From contig CAMZMU010000075.1 in assembly GCA_947311845.1 (NCBI GenBank), positions 18,141,366 to 18,205,365 of the forward strand: a stretch of 64,000 nt of DNA, read 5' to 3'. Shown here one piece after another: positions 45,778 through 55,486 of the stretch (the first letter of the stretch is position 1; every line of letters starts with the position of its first letter). Both the position numbers and the translations under genes were made by a program. The notes beneath the pieces are model-generated. The model had not been told where the DNA came from, made no database searches, and worked only from the letters and a program-made list of their open reading frames with translations. The stretch comes from Poa pratensis (taxonomy: Eukaryota; Streptophyta; Magnoliopsida; Poales; Poaceae).

Positions 45778-46197
45778 TGGTATCAGAGCTAGGTTAGACT
45801 CCGCACGTGCAACTCGTGCGTTTTTTTCCTTCTTCTCTCCTGGTTTCCACGTACAGATCGAATCGATCTTCGCCTCCCGCACGTCCGTTCCGGCCGCCCC
45901 CGTCCAAGCTGCGCCCGCCTCCGGCTGCTGCCGGCCGCCGTCGCCCGCCTCCGGCCGTCCGCCGCCCGTCCCCGTCAGCGCTACGGCCGTCCGCGCCGCA
46001 TCCTGCCTCCGGCCGTCCGCGCCGCGTCCTGCCTCCGGCCGCCGCCGGTCGCCGTCTCCAGCCGCTGCCGGCCGCCCCTGTCCCTGCCGCCGTCCGCTTC
46101 TTTCGGGGCTGCAGTCGTCCTCGTCTCCTTGACCGCGCTCGTGACTGCCCATCTCACGTGAGCGTTGACCAGCGGTTCTCTTCCTCAAAAAAAAAAG

Positions 46198-47307
46198 ATG
46201 TTTGCATCGTCGGGCTATGTCGCGATTCGTTGCTTCTCGGTGATCTTTGATGGCACGAATTATCCTGATTTCGCTGCCTTTATGCGCATTCATATGCGTG
46301 GTCTTCGTCTCTGGGGTGTGCTTTCCGGTGAGGTCTCGTGTCCGCCATGCCCTATTGCTCCCACTGCTCCTATTCCGCCGACGCCACCAGTCCTTGCTGC
46401 CGATGCTACTCAGGCTGCAAAGGTTGCAGCTAAGAGTGCGGATGATGTCGCCATTGCTGCGTATGACCGGAAGGTCAAGGAGCATTCTGACGCCCTTGAG
46501 ACCTACCGGCTGGATCTGACTGCTTACACCCAGTGGATTGATGATGATGCTCGTGCTGCGACTGTTCTCACCGCCAGTACTGTTCTTCCGCAGTTTGCCT
46601 CTGAGTTTATGGGCCTCAGTACTGTCGCTGACATGTGGGCTCACCTTCGTCAGCGTCATCAGCCGTCCTTGGATGCTCTATATCTGTCTGTGGTTCGTCA
46701 GGAGCATGATCTTCAGCAGGCAGACTCTACAATTGATCAGTTCTACACGCAGAGCGCTGCTATTTGGCGTCAGCTCGACTCTCTTCGCACTGCAGTGTGT
46801 GGTGCCTGCCCGTGTTGTCAGACTGTGCATTCCGACTTGGAGTTTCAGCGCGTATATGAGTTCTTGTCTCGGCTCCGCAAGGAGTTCGAGCCCCGACGTG
46901 CTCAGCTGCTTCCTTGTGGTCGTGTCGCTATCTCGGAGGTGCTGTCTGAGCTTCGTGCTGAGGAGACTCATCTACGTGGTGTTGGGTTACTTGAGGTTCC
47001 TTCTGTGCTTGCTGCCTGTGGTCCTCCTTCGTCGCCTGCTTCATCGACTCCTTCGCGGTCGACTGCTCCGCCACTTTTACCCACTCCTCAGGGCCAGGGC
47101 CTGGGTCGTGGCCAGGGTCGTGACGCTCGTCCACGCTCTCACTGCACCTACTGTGATATGGATGGCCACATTGCGTCTCGTTGCTACACGAGGCTGCGTG
47201 ATCCGCGTCAGCAGAAGGCGTCTGCTTCTCCCGGGACTCGTGCTCCTTTTGTCTCGTCAGGGTCTTCTACAGCCGGCTTCACCGACCTGGACATTATGCG
47301 GCTCTAG
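46198..47307 (+). CDS. Copia Gag protein
   Basis: ATG 46198 opens a 369-codon frame. The N-terminus has the Copia Gag motif FDGTNYPDFAAFMRIHMRGL and LWGVLSGE. A UBN2-like helical region follows (MWAHLRQRHQPSLDALYLSV, VYEFLSRLRKEFEPRR). A CCHC zinc knuckle CTYCDMDGHIASRC stands near residue 315. Gag binds element RNA and forms the particle. Codons are GC-rich, unlike the gypsy elements nearby. The frame ends at TAG 47305-47307, where continuation into protease would be expected, so a stop and a frameshift separate the two. Confidence 0.88.
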   Translation: MFASSGYVAIRCFSVIFDGTNYPDFAAFMRIHMRGLRLWGVLSGEVSCPPCPIAPTAPIPPTPPVLAADATQAAKVAAKSADDVAIAAYDRKVKEHSDALETYRLDLTAYTQWIDDDARAATVLTASTVLPQFASEFMGLSTVADMWAHLRQRHQPSLDALYLSVVRQEHDLQQADSTIDQFYTQSAAIWRQLDSLRTAVCGACPCCQTVHSDLEFQRVYEFLSRLRKEFEPRRAQLLPCGRVAISEVLSELRAEETHLRGVGLLEVPSVLAACGPPSSPASSTPSRSTAPPLLPTPQGQGLGRGQGRDARPRSHCTYCDMDGHIASRCYTRLRDPRQQKASASPGTRAPFVSSGSSTAGFTDLDIMRL

Positions 47308-47379
47308 CGGATGCTCACCGCTTCAGGTTCTTCTGCGATAGGTACTGCTGCTCTGTGACTGATTCTTCTGGCACTGCGC

Positions 47380-47770
47380 GACCACCACCTTCTACACAGT
47401 CAGGTACATCCTCGTGGGTTCTGGATTCAGGAGCTTCTTTTCATATGACTTCTGATTCGTCCACTCTGTCCTCTCTTCGACCTCTTGATTCTCCTTTTAG
47501 TGTTCTCATTGCTGATGGTACTCCTCTCTCTGTTTCTAGTCGGGGCACTCTTTCTACTTCCTTTTTTGTTCCTGATATTTCTCATGTTCCTCGTCTTACC
47601 ATGAACCTGTTTTCTGCCGGCCAGCTTACTGACTCTGGTTGTCGCGTCATTCTTGACGCCGATTCTTGTTCTGTTCCGGATCGTCGTACACAGGCTCTGG
47701 TTGGAGCTGGCCCTCGCCGCCGTGATTCTCAAAGGCTTTGGGATATAGACTGGCTTCGTGTTCCTTCCGT
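47380..47770 (+). pseudogene. Copia aspartic protease and start of GAG-pre-integrase region, truncated
   Basis: The frame encodes SSWVLDSGASFHMTSD, the Copia protease active site (DSGAS), then VLIADGTPLSVSSRGTLS, HVPRLTMNLFSAGQLTDSGC and a short pre-integrase-like part (RLWDIDWLR). It then runs into the inverted LTR without any integrase core or RT. It is one base out of frame with gag. Confidence 0.85.
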
Positions 47771-47831
47771 TGTTACATCGCTTGCCAGTTCTCCTGCTGT
47801 CGTCGCCTCTGTTACCGGCTCTTTTCAACAG

Positions 47832-47949
47832 TAGCAACTTGTATTCCACGGGGCCAAAGAACACAATATATAATACATGTACATGTGCAAATATGCAGGG
47901 AACCCCCTATGTAATAGGGAAACTACAATATACAGATATCTCTCTAACA
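47832..47949 (-). repeat. Right LTR of the Copia derivative (inverted)
   Basis: Reverse complementing gives TGTTAGAGAGATATCTGTAT and the rest of the left LTR as far as ATACAAGTTGCTA. The final LTR bases are replaced by unrelated sequence. Confidence 0.9.
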
Positions 47950-47954
47950 GAGAG

Positions 47955-48110
47955 GAAGGCCGAGCATTCGGAGAGAAGGGCGGATAAGCAGGCGCGCAAG
48001 GCTGCCGCCGAGGCAGAGCTCGCCGCCCCGAGCACACCTGGGCCGAAGAAGACCCGACGTGGGACGACCTGTGGACCTCCTCGGGGTATACCACCTTGGA
48101 GGAAGAGTAG
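47955..48110 (+). pseudogene. AP2/ERF-like pseudogene, 3' part
   Basis: The charged tail (KAEHSERRADKQARKAAAEA) continues. A different frame then gives the C-terminus DPTWDDLWTSSGYTTLEEE and TAG at 48108-48110, so at least one more frameshift is present. The DDLWTSS-type ending agrees with the grass family I recall. Confidence 0.75.
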
Positions 48111-48156
48111 AGTAGCTGTTTTTAGCCGTGTTTGTTCTATGTCAATGGATGAACTG

Positions 48157-48162
48157 AATAAA
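48157..48162 (+). terminator. Putative polyadenylation signal of the AP2/ERF-like gene
   Basis: AATAAA lies about 50 bp after the stop codon of the pseudogene. Sequence context is AT-rich, as in plant 3' UTRs. Confidence 0.45.
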
Positions 48163-48229
48163 AGTTATTTTCGGTCTATATATTTTGCATCGTTTGATCC
48201 AGATTTTCTTTGCAACTAAGCGGAAAAGT

Positions 48230-48395
48230 GTTTGCGGCCCGCTAAAATAGCGCGCCTGAAAGAGGGGTACTTCGCACGCTAAAATTTAGCGCGTCTGATA
48301 AACCTATCACCGCTCCCCCACGCTAAGTGCTAATTTCACGTTGTAAAAAAATTTAGCGCGCGGAGGCATCGCGCGCCTGTTGGAGTTGCTCTTAT
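48230..48395. mobile_element. Small MITE-like element with TTTAGCGCGC motifs
   Basis: AAATTTAGCGCG and TAGCGCGCC motifs recur in both orientations. The right end reads GGAGTTGCTCTTA, similar to MITEs ending AGAGCAACTCC. The left end is unclear. Confidence 0.5.
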
Positions 48396-48399
48396 TGAC

Positions 48400-48870
48400 C
48401 ATGTTAAATATCCTTACAACGCCACCTAATGATCTTAAGGAAAGTATACCACGTGAGCAAAACAACACAAAGCTAGAACAAAGAACCAAGCATAGCTTGG
48501 GCGGTTGACCAACTAGAGATCAAATCTTGGATGTAACATCTTTGTGTACGAACATAAGGGTTATTCTTGAGCGGCGGGCAAAGTATTTGTGTTTACATGA
48601 TGTTATTGTTTGCAAACAATCTTAAAACACAATGTCATGAGATTTGAGTAGTTCAATGTTTGTGTATCTCTATATTGTACTCGATGTTTCAAAATTAACA
48701 ACACAAAAAATTGTATGACCACAATACATCTATGCGCTTTCCAAATTTTATGACAGCACATTACTATGGATACTATCAATGTAAGCGAAGCATCCATTGG
48801 GCATACAAGGGTAATAGCGTTATATTAAGCTTGCAAAATCTATGATATAATTTTTATAATTTATTAAGAA
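48400..48870. other. AT-rich intergenic sequence
   Basis: No coding potential or repeat family is recognised here. Confidence 0.45.
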
Positions 48871-48872
48871 GT

Positions 48873-49255
48873 ACTCCCTCTGTCCCATAATGTAAGATAC
48901 CATGCGCTTGTATGATACCATGATACCACCTCTCATAATTTAAAATTGCAAGTTTCTATTTTTTTTTTGTAACAAATTTGTGGATGTTTACAAGATGTGT
49001 GTTTATGAAACCTAGAATTTACAGAACCAAATTCAAAATACACGAGAAGAAACATAAAAGACAAATCCAACATGAATATCGCGTAGCAATTTTTCTTTGT
49101 GTTTCTCCATGTGTATTTATAATTTGGTTCTGAAATTTTAGAAAATATAAATACATATCTTGTGAAGACCCGCAAATTTATTTTGAATTTTTTTGACACT
49201 TGTAAATTTGAATTTTAAGAAGTGGTATCATGATGGGATGATATCATGTTAAGTG
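48873..49255. mobile_element. Palindromic MITE, about 0.35 kb
   Basis: The left arm (CATGATACCACCTCTCATAA, AATTGCAAGT) pairs with the right arm (ACTTGTAAATTTGAATTTTA, AGTGGTATCATG). An outer CTCCCTCTGTCCCATAATGT hints at a Stowaway-type left terminus. Confidence 0.6.
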
Positions 49256-49484
49256 TGATATCACTGATATTTTTCAGCAGTGCCAGATCAAGCACGACAA
49301 GACGCCTGAGAAACGAGAAGAAAAAGGACTAATGGTAGCAGTCCTCACAGGGTAGATACATCGTAACTGAATGAGCGATGGACAGCAATTTTCTTTGACA
49401 CATTCTTATTTGGACTATTTCGACCCAGCGATAGGCCCGTACTTAAGAACTGAAGGCTCGGTTCACGTATGAATACCAGTGTTC

Positions 49485-49670
49485 AAGATATCTTCCGATA
49501 TTTCGATAAATCGGCCGATTTAACACTTCACAGTGTCTTACCGATAAGATAAGTCGGCCGATAAATTTGCCGATATGCTGATAAATCAGCCGATATGCCG
49601 ATAAATCGGTCGATTTACCCCTTATCCTGGTCGGCCGATAAGTTCCCGATAAGCGATATCCCCAACATTG
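49485..49670. repeat. Array of CCGATAAATCGG / TCGGCCGA palindromic motifs
   Basis: At least ten imperfect copies of CGATAAATCGGCCGAT-like words occur in both orientations within 180 bp. Similar arrays occur in grass transposon ends, but I cannot name the element. Confidence 0.65.
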
Positions 49671-50045
49671 ATGAATACTGAGTCATTAACAGAGCTTTGA
49701 AATTTCTCTAGGATACTTGGTCCATTTTTTCATGACAATGATGTTGCTCGGAATATCCAGGTGGTCATGCGAGTGGATTGATGCTCCCATGCATTTCAGC
49801 ATTTATTTCTTGCGTTGAGGCTTTATGTAGTAACGCATCATGTGCTTAAATAGTACTGCGAGCTAGCTGTCTGAGATAGAGTACTGTGAGAGCAACACGC
49901 CATTTTTATCTTTGTGTAAACCATCTACGGGTTGTTGCTTTGTGTTACCGTCGAATGATATGCCACTCTGGTTATATTTGTAATTAATATGAATAATATA
50001 CTTTTTAGGTACGGCCTCAGACAAATATATTAGTTAACTGAGGTT

Positions 50046-50285
50046 TGGTATTCCCTCCGTTTTTTATTACCTGTCAAATTCTGTAAAAGATTACCTACGT
50101 ATATAGGAGAAAAACCAATATTTATAATACTAAAAACATATAACATGAACATATATTTTTATAATGATTCTAATAACTATAATTTTATATTGTTGAAATT
50201 GATATTTTTTCTACATATTTAGTCAAACTTTAAAGTTTGACTTTGGCTAACACAAAGCAAAGGATAATTATAAACGATGGAGTAA
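50046..50285. mobile_element. Stowaway-like MITE, about 240 bp
   Basis: The left end is ATTCCCTCCGTTTTTTATTA and the right end ATTATAAACGATGGAGTA. The inner AAGTTTGACTTTGGCTAAC arm resembles the MITE of block Z. Confidence 0.7.
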
Positions 50286-50342
50286 ATAAGATACTACTCC
50301 CTCTGTTCATAATTATAGATGTTTTAAATATTTATTATGTAC

Positions 50343-50503
50343 TACTCCCTCCGTTCCTAAATATAAGATGTTTTATCTTTTTTCAGATTCACATTTATCT
50401 ACATGTATTTAGGCATATTTTTGTGTGTATGTTCATTTATTTGGGTCAATGCCTAATCATGTGAAACACCTAAAACGTCTTATATTTAGAAACGGATGGA
50501 ATA
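50343..50503. mobile_element. Stowaway MITE, about 160 bp
   Basis: CTCCCTCCGTTCCTAAATAT and AAGATGTTTTA on the left pair with TAAAACGTCTTATATTTAGA and AACGGATGGA on the right. A partial second MITE end (CTCCCTCTGTTCATAATTAT) precedes it at about 50298. Confidence 0.85.
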
Positions 50504-50650
50504 TGTATATCCAGACAAAAAATGAGAAAATTTACAAAATGAAACGCCTTTAAATACACGTGTTTCGAAAATGTGGAGGCTACTCCTAAAAATCACGGGT
50601 GATGAGCTAGCTGGGCGTGCGCTGTAGCTCAAACCGACCACTGCTACAGG

Positions 50651-50673
50651 AATATATATATATATATATATAT
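50651..50673. repeat. AT dinucleotide microsatellite
   Basis: An uninterrupted run of AT repeats. Confidence 0.9.
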
Positions 50674-51190
50674 GCTGTTTCTCTTCCTTTGGTTGCTTTG
50701 TCATTTTGATCATCAGGAAACTCCATCATGTTCTTCGTACAAATCCTGCGATGGATGGAAAGACATAGAGAGCGATGGTAGAAGAGAAATAGTGATTAAA
50801 GCCCAACCTGTTTGTGTTAGACAAACTGGCGTTCTAGTTACATTTGTTAACCCGATCGGACTTAATGGTTGTCTCCTGCTTCACCAACTTGGCCTGACTC
50901 GTTCCTACAAACGATCAGATGATATCTATAGCACGCTTACTGCGCTGTCTGCTGGTAGATGGGTTATCTCATCTGACAACGTCATGATAGCTATCTCGCA
51001 CGCATATAAGGCGCGCCAATCCAATCCCAAAAAACGGCAATCGACATAGACTCCTTCAAATATTGTGCCTCAAACCGAGGGAAACGCAACTTGATTGACT
51101 TCGCTAACCGTACTTGACTCGCACTACATATCTCCCTCTCTCAAGATGAATGCTTTGCATCTCCCGGCCGGATACATACTTTGCTCCCCC

Positions 51191-51199
51191 TATAAATAT
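51191..51199 (+). promoter_or_regulatory. TATA box of the small secreted-protein gene
   Basis: CCCCCTATAAATATGTCCC lies 112 bp upstream of the proposed start codon, in a typical plant core-promoter context. Transcription would be expected to start about 30 bp downstream. Confidence 0.65.
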
Positions 51200-51302
51200 G
51201 TCCCAAATTTTCCAACTTCTTAACAATATCTCAACAAAACCCTAAGCAGTTCAAGATCGACCACAGGTGCACACGAAATCTAGCTTGAAAGTTGAAACCA
51301 CC

Positions 51303-51587
51303 ATGACCATGTCTCTTCTGCCGCCGCATGCGACCGTGTTCTTGTTCGTCTTCCTACTGGCCTCGCCGTTTCTTGCTCATGCTCGGGTGGCCCCGGATGA
51401 TCGACCCGCGCCTGGAAGCGAGGATTCCAGTAACACCAACACTGGCCGGGTGATGCTCCGACGATGTTGCGGCCAGCTGACCATATGTCGGCTAACGACG
51501 GCGTTGGGCGTAGCGAACGCTTTGGTCTACGCCGAGCGACGGCGTTGGACACTAGCTACATGCCCGTTCGGTCGAACACCAACTTAG
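51303..51587 (+). CDS. Putative small secreted protein, 94 aa
   Basis: ATG 51303 (or 51309) is chosen over the in-frame ATG 51267. It gives a classical signal peptide at the N-terminus: LLPPHATVFLFVFLLASPFL, then AHA as a likely cleavage site near residue 27. The roughly 67-residue mature part has an acidic, Pro/Ser/Asn-rich linker (VAPDDRPAPGSEDSSNTN), then RRCCGQLTICR and a later TC, four cysteines in all. It would be exported to the apoplast. A TATA box and an A/C-rich leader precede it, and it appears intronless and single-exon. I do not recognise the family. It might also be the 5' part of a longer decayed gene, since the C-terminus looks ordinary rather than cysteine-patterned. Confidence 0.55.
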   Translation: MTMSLLPPHATVFLFVFLLASPFLAHARVAPDDRPAPGSEDSSNTNTGRVMLRRCCGQLTICRLTTALGVANALVYAERRRWTLATCPFGRTPT

Positions 51588-51599
51588 TTCTGTGTTTCG

Positions 51600-52070
51600 A
51601 AATACTGCGCTGGTTGTTCTAATACTCCCACTTATTCTAAAAAAACGGTCGCTAGTTGTGCTATGAGTTTGTATCTATGTAGTTATTTTCCCATGATACA
51701 TAAAGCGGATCCCAGGGAGTACCATTTAATATATACACATTTTGTGGCAGCGTAGCAAAAATGGCTCAGGAGAAATTTGCAGTTTATTTCGTTTTACCCG
51801 GCAAATTAAGAGTGCACGCTCTGCCCTTTTTGTGTGCACTTTCCTGTATTAATATATTTGATGGATATATTTAACTCAATATATTATTTTCATTCCATCC
51901 AGCCCTATTTGTATAACATGTCATTTTTTTATTGTGAATGATAACATGCATGTCTTAGTTATAAATTTATAATGCTAAGCATAATAGAAAATACCTACAA
52001 GTTTGTATATACGACAAGGTACATATTTATCTACAAGAAAAAAGAAAGAAAGAAAAATAATTAGACATAT
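51600..52070. other. AT-rich sequence downstream of the secreted-protein gene
   Basis: It includes the likely 3' UTR and AT-rich intergenic DNA. I recognise no further feature. Confidence 0.45.
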
Positions 52071-52449
52071 ACTCCCTCCGTGCATAAATATAAAACATTT
52101 TAACTATCCAACATGTTGTCTACATGCATACTAATATGAGTGCACATACACACTAAATATGTCTACATACATCTAGATATATGTGAATGTGGACAAATGA
52201 TAAAACATCTTATACTCCCTCCGATCCGAATTACTGTTCGCGGCGGTATTTTTGTGAAAACCCCCCTGGGTTTTTTCACCTGAAGCCACACGTCCCAACT
52301 TCGCCTAGCTTCTCGTTGACCGTCTCGTACTCTGCTCCGCCCCGGACGGCGCCGCTGCTCCGCCCCTCCCGCGCCGCCTGCTCCGCCCCTCCCGCGCCGT
52401 CTTTCTTTCCCCCAAGATCCCAAGGACGAGGGAGATCGCCGCCTGCTCT

Positions 52450-52792
52450 AGCCTGCTCTACCTTCCCTTTCCCCCAAGCATGGCCGTGGCAAGATCCTAA
52501 CTTTGCCGATTCCGCCGGCGGGGTGTGGGAAGACCTGCTTGGGCTGGACTGGGAACTTGCCGGAGCGGACGGGGGATGCGGTGAACCTGTCGGCGAGGCC
52601 CTGGATGACGTCGCGGTGCGGGATGGCGTTGTTGAGGTAGCGCAACCGCTCTTTGATGCTTTCTTTGCTTGTTTATCCTTCATCTTCTCCTCCTCTTGCT
52701 CCACTAGCTTGTTCTTGTTCTTGTGGAGTATTTGGACTAAAGTTGAGATCCAGCTCTTGTGGAGGAGTTAAGTTGATATCAAAGAGGACCAT
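52450..52792 (-). pseudogene. Plant Mariner-like transposase N-terminal fragment
   Basis: ATG 52792 on the minus strand starts MVLFDINLTPPQELDLNF and continues PNTPQEQEQASGARGGEDEG, then TAA (52673-52675). Plant Mariner transposases start with such DLN-repeat, Gln/Glu-rich leaders. After the stop the same frame reads KERLRYLNNAIPHRDVIQGL and ADRF, then loses similarity. The helix-turn-helix and catalytic domain are not found. Confidence 0.65.
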
Positions 52793-52999
52793 CTTGTCCT
52801 ATGGTGGACTGAGCAACCTGCAGAAAAGCAATTGAGGAGTATTTAGTTTCAGTCATGATGTGCATTATGTAAATGATAATCGTATGCAACATGTGCAACA
52901 TGCTGTAATGGTTTGTGCTAGATTTGCAGTAGAACCAGTATACTCATATATTAGTTGTTATAACATCTTAATTATGGAGGGAGTAGTTGCTAAACCTGC

Positions 53000-53700
53000 A
53001 GGAAAGTGTGACAAATTATATTTCACCTACTGAAGGAACTATCTATCTTCATTGTAGGTGTGACCAGCAAGGACATGGAGCAGTCCGTGAGATGGTGCCC
53101 ACCACGACACAAGGAGCATACACATCAAGCTAGGTATGTGTCTTGCTCATCTGATCCCCTGTTTTTGCGAGTCTCGTGTTGCAGGCTTAAGTCTGTGCAT
53201 GTACACTTCAGATAAACTGCATTTCAGAGTTGTACTCTGTATCCATATGTGTGTGTGACATGAAGGAGTACCTACAGCTTACATGAACCAAGTGTGATGA
53301 AGATCCTTCTCTGGTTTCAATGAAGTTCTGTGCATATATCACTGAACTGAGACCTAACTGGGGAGTAGGGACCAAACAATCTTGGACTAGCTGTATCTTT
53401 TGTTTTAGCTGTCAATGCTATACAAACACTGGTTCTGGTTCTTCCTTGGCTTCTTGTACTCCAAAATGAACCTGAATTTACACTAGACTGAATTTCATTT
53501 GTCTACATATTGGACGTGAATTTGTTTCCTAGTTCTCCAGTTTGGTTGTCACGATAATGTTCAGGGGTATGTCTCTGTTTATTTCAATCATATTTCAATC
53601 AGGAGGGCACTACTCGATTACTGATCCAGCGACTCGATTACTGATCCTGTGGAGTAGTTGATTATACAAACTAGACTATGAACACTAACTAGACTATGAA
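53000..53700. other. Mariner-like element interior, probable intron
   Basis: AT-rich sequence lies between the GC-rich 5' exon and the transposase fragment on the minus strand. It probably corresponds to a 5' UTR intron. No coding sequence is seen. Confidence 0.4.
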
Positions 53701-54369
53701 CACTAAATTCAGTTTCATCATATTCAGGAAATGCAGCAGGACTGAATCACACGGACCTGATCCACCGGTTGCTGGACCGGACCTGCTCCGCCGCGGACGG
53801 CTGCAGCCCGCGCTCCGCCGCGGCTGCCAGCTGCTGGCTCGGCTCGTCGGTAATTCGGCTGCCAGCGGCGGCGCCGGCTCTCTCTGGTGGCGCTGCGGCA
53901 AAGGCTGCGGAGGAGGACGAGGTAGCGGCTGCTGCTGAGGAGCTGATGCGGCCGAGCTCGATGCGCAGGAGGCTTGCGGCTCCTGCGCCACCTCCGCGGG
54001 AGGGCGGCCGGTGCTTGCGCAGTCCCCGCGGGCGGCAGAAGTCGGCGAGCTGCGTCTGGGCTAGCTCTCTCCGGCGAGCTGCGGACGGCAGCGGTCTGGG
54101 GTCCGCGATGTCAGGGGGATTGGCCGGCGGCGGGAGCCCTCCGAGGTAGCCTCCCAACTGCTGGCGGAGCCGCCGCAGACTCGCTCTCTCCGGCGAGCTG
54201 AGGACGGCGGCGATCCGCCCGTCCGCCCGCGAGGAAGCTGTGATTTCGAACTGGGGACCTAGTTGTAAAGATTTTGATCTGGCAGGTGGTTTTTGTAAAA
54301 AATAAAATACACACACTCCCGCCCATTAATTCGGGTCGGAGGGAGTATTAAAAAAACGGAAGGAGTATT

Positions 54370-54882
54370 AAACTTGCAGTTGTAGCACCTGTATAATTAA
54401 GTTAGATAGGGACAAACATAATTAGACCAACTTGAAGTACTTTCCCCCTCAACAACTAGACAGAGCGCACTAAAAGCAGTAGTTAATTAGGAATGTACGG
54501 AAGTTGAAAAGAAAAAGAGATCGAAAATAGTACGTATGAGATTTCTGTTTTTTTTTTCTGTAAGAAAAAATAAAATAGCTAGGAGAATACAAAAATACCG
54601 GAAATATGAAAAACTTATATCACAGTTTCCTTACTCGATCCGCCGCCTGCTCATTTCATCAGTTCTCTGTCGGACTATACGAGCTAAAATCGGGATTTGC
54701 ACTCCTCTTGCATATCTTTCCCAGCACCAGGTCGTGCTGCTGTCCCTTTTGTGAGCAACCGCTGTTGTCTTCTATTTCCGTTACATTTCATATGCTGCGG
54801 CGGTGTTTCATACCCTACTGGAATATACCTCCCCTTGCCTCCCATTCCCATTGCATTGCGTGTACGTAACTAAATTAAAGAT
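54370..54882. other. Unassigned spacer before block X, copy C
   Basis: AT-rich sequence with no gene or known repeat that I can name. It lies just outside the left edge of the A/C homology, or beyond the window edge in copy A. Confidence 0.45.
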
Positions 54883-55297
54883 ATACGGAGGTAAGAAATT
54901 AGGTAACGGTTGAATAAGAACAGGTGCAGGATGAGAATGATGGGCGAGGTATGTCACACTATATACCGAGCCTGGCCGGTGATAATGAGTTCAAGTCAGG
55001 GCATGTGATTTTCCAGACCCCATGATACTGGCTCGTGTGAATTCCGTAACTGATGCATGTGCGATGGAGCTAGCATGGTATTCCTACAATACCCACATAA
55101 TAATAACTTTTGTACTTCTTTAATTTTAAATTCAGCTTCCCTAAAGTTCAGAGAGTTGCGAAAACTTCAAATCCATGTGTTTCCTTTCTGCAAAAGTACA
55201 ATAACCTACGCACGCTACAATAACACCATGATACAAATACAATACGACTATGCGTCTCCTACAAGACACGTTAGGAAAAAATTGGAGGTGTGATCGT
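54883..55297. repeat. Segmental duplication block X, copy C
   Basis: This is the paralogue of 1-415. Here it is followed by 189 bp of unique sequence and then block Y, which shows the order X-Y-Z. Confidence 0.88.
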
Positions 55298-55486
55298 CGT
55301 CACCATTGAATTCATCCATCAGAATGATTTACATGAAATTGAGACCCATAATCTTTTCAAGGTATAAGTATCTCAATTATACCACGTCCATGTTCTGGAC
55401 TTTTGTCACGGCCTTGTGTCGAAAAACTAATACTACTAGCGAACCTGACATGAATCCAACTCGCTGTTCTATCATATTTAGCAATC

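Larger units (their letters stand above)
45649..47949 (+). mobile_element. Small Copia derivative with inverted terminal repeats
   Basis: The left LTR (45649-45777, 129 bp) starts GGTTAGAGAGATATCTGTAT (canonical TG mutated to GG), ends CCAACA, and is followed at once by TGGTATCAGAGC, the Met-tRNA primer site. The right end (about 47832-47949) is the same LTR in reverse complement, lacking its last ten or so bases, instead of the direct repeat expected. Flanks carry GAGAG on both sides. The interior encodes gag and protease and then stops; integrase, RT and RNase H are missing. The whole seems to have integrated as one unit. Confidence 0.9.
45644..47954. other. 5-bp target-site duplication (GAGAG) of the inverted-repeat Copia derivative
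   Basis: GAGAG at 45644-45648 and 47950-47954 flanks the element exactly. Coding sequence of the AP2-like pseudogene resumes on both sides. Confidence 0.88.
52215..54345 (-). mobile_element. Mariner-like element (Tc1/Mariner), 2131 bp, defective
   Basis: The ends are CTCCCTCCGATCCGAATTAC and, read inward from the right, CTCCCTCCGACCCGAATTAA. These are Stowaway-like inverted termini with TA on both sides (52213-52214, 54346-54347). On the minus strand a GC-rich 5' leader exon (54240-53745) precedes a transposase N-terminal fragment (52792 downward). Most of the transposase, including the DDD catalytic region, is absent. It is larger than MITEs and may be an intermediate between an Osmar-type parent and its MITEs. 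Confidence 0.82.
52073..54369. mobile_element. Stowaway MITE interrupted by a Mariner-like element
   Basis: The outer left part (52073-52212: CTCCCTCCGTGCATAAATAT, ending AAAACATCTTA) and the outer right part (54348-54369: TTAAAAAAACGGAAGGAGTA) fit together as one Stowaway-type element once the inner 2.1 kb is removed. The inner element is flanked by TA on both sides. Confidence 0.72.

Noticed and set aside
45734..46132. Proline/arginine-rich open frames in the leader of the Copia derivative
   Set aside because: This is the untranslated leader between primer site and gag; compositional bias keeps the frames open.
49485..49670. CRISPR-like or satellite array
   Set aside because: Repeats are short, palindromic and irregularly spaced with no unique spacers, in a plant genome.
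50672..51049. A 125-codon open frame upstream of the secreted-protein gene
   Set aside because: It starts at a microsatellite, has no recognisable domain, and its hydrophobic start is a by-product of T-rich DNA.
53747..54316. A 189-codon minus-strand frame in the Mariner-like element
   Set aside because: Alanine/serine/proline/arginine-rich and overlapping other open frames. It most likely represents the GC-rich 5' leader exon, not a protein.
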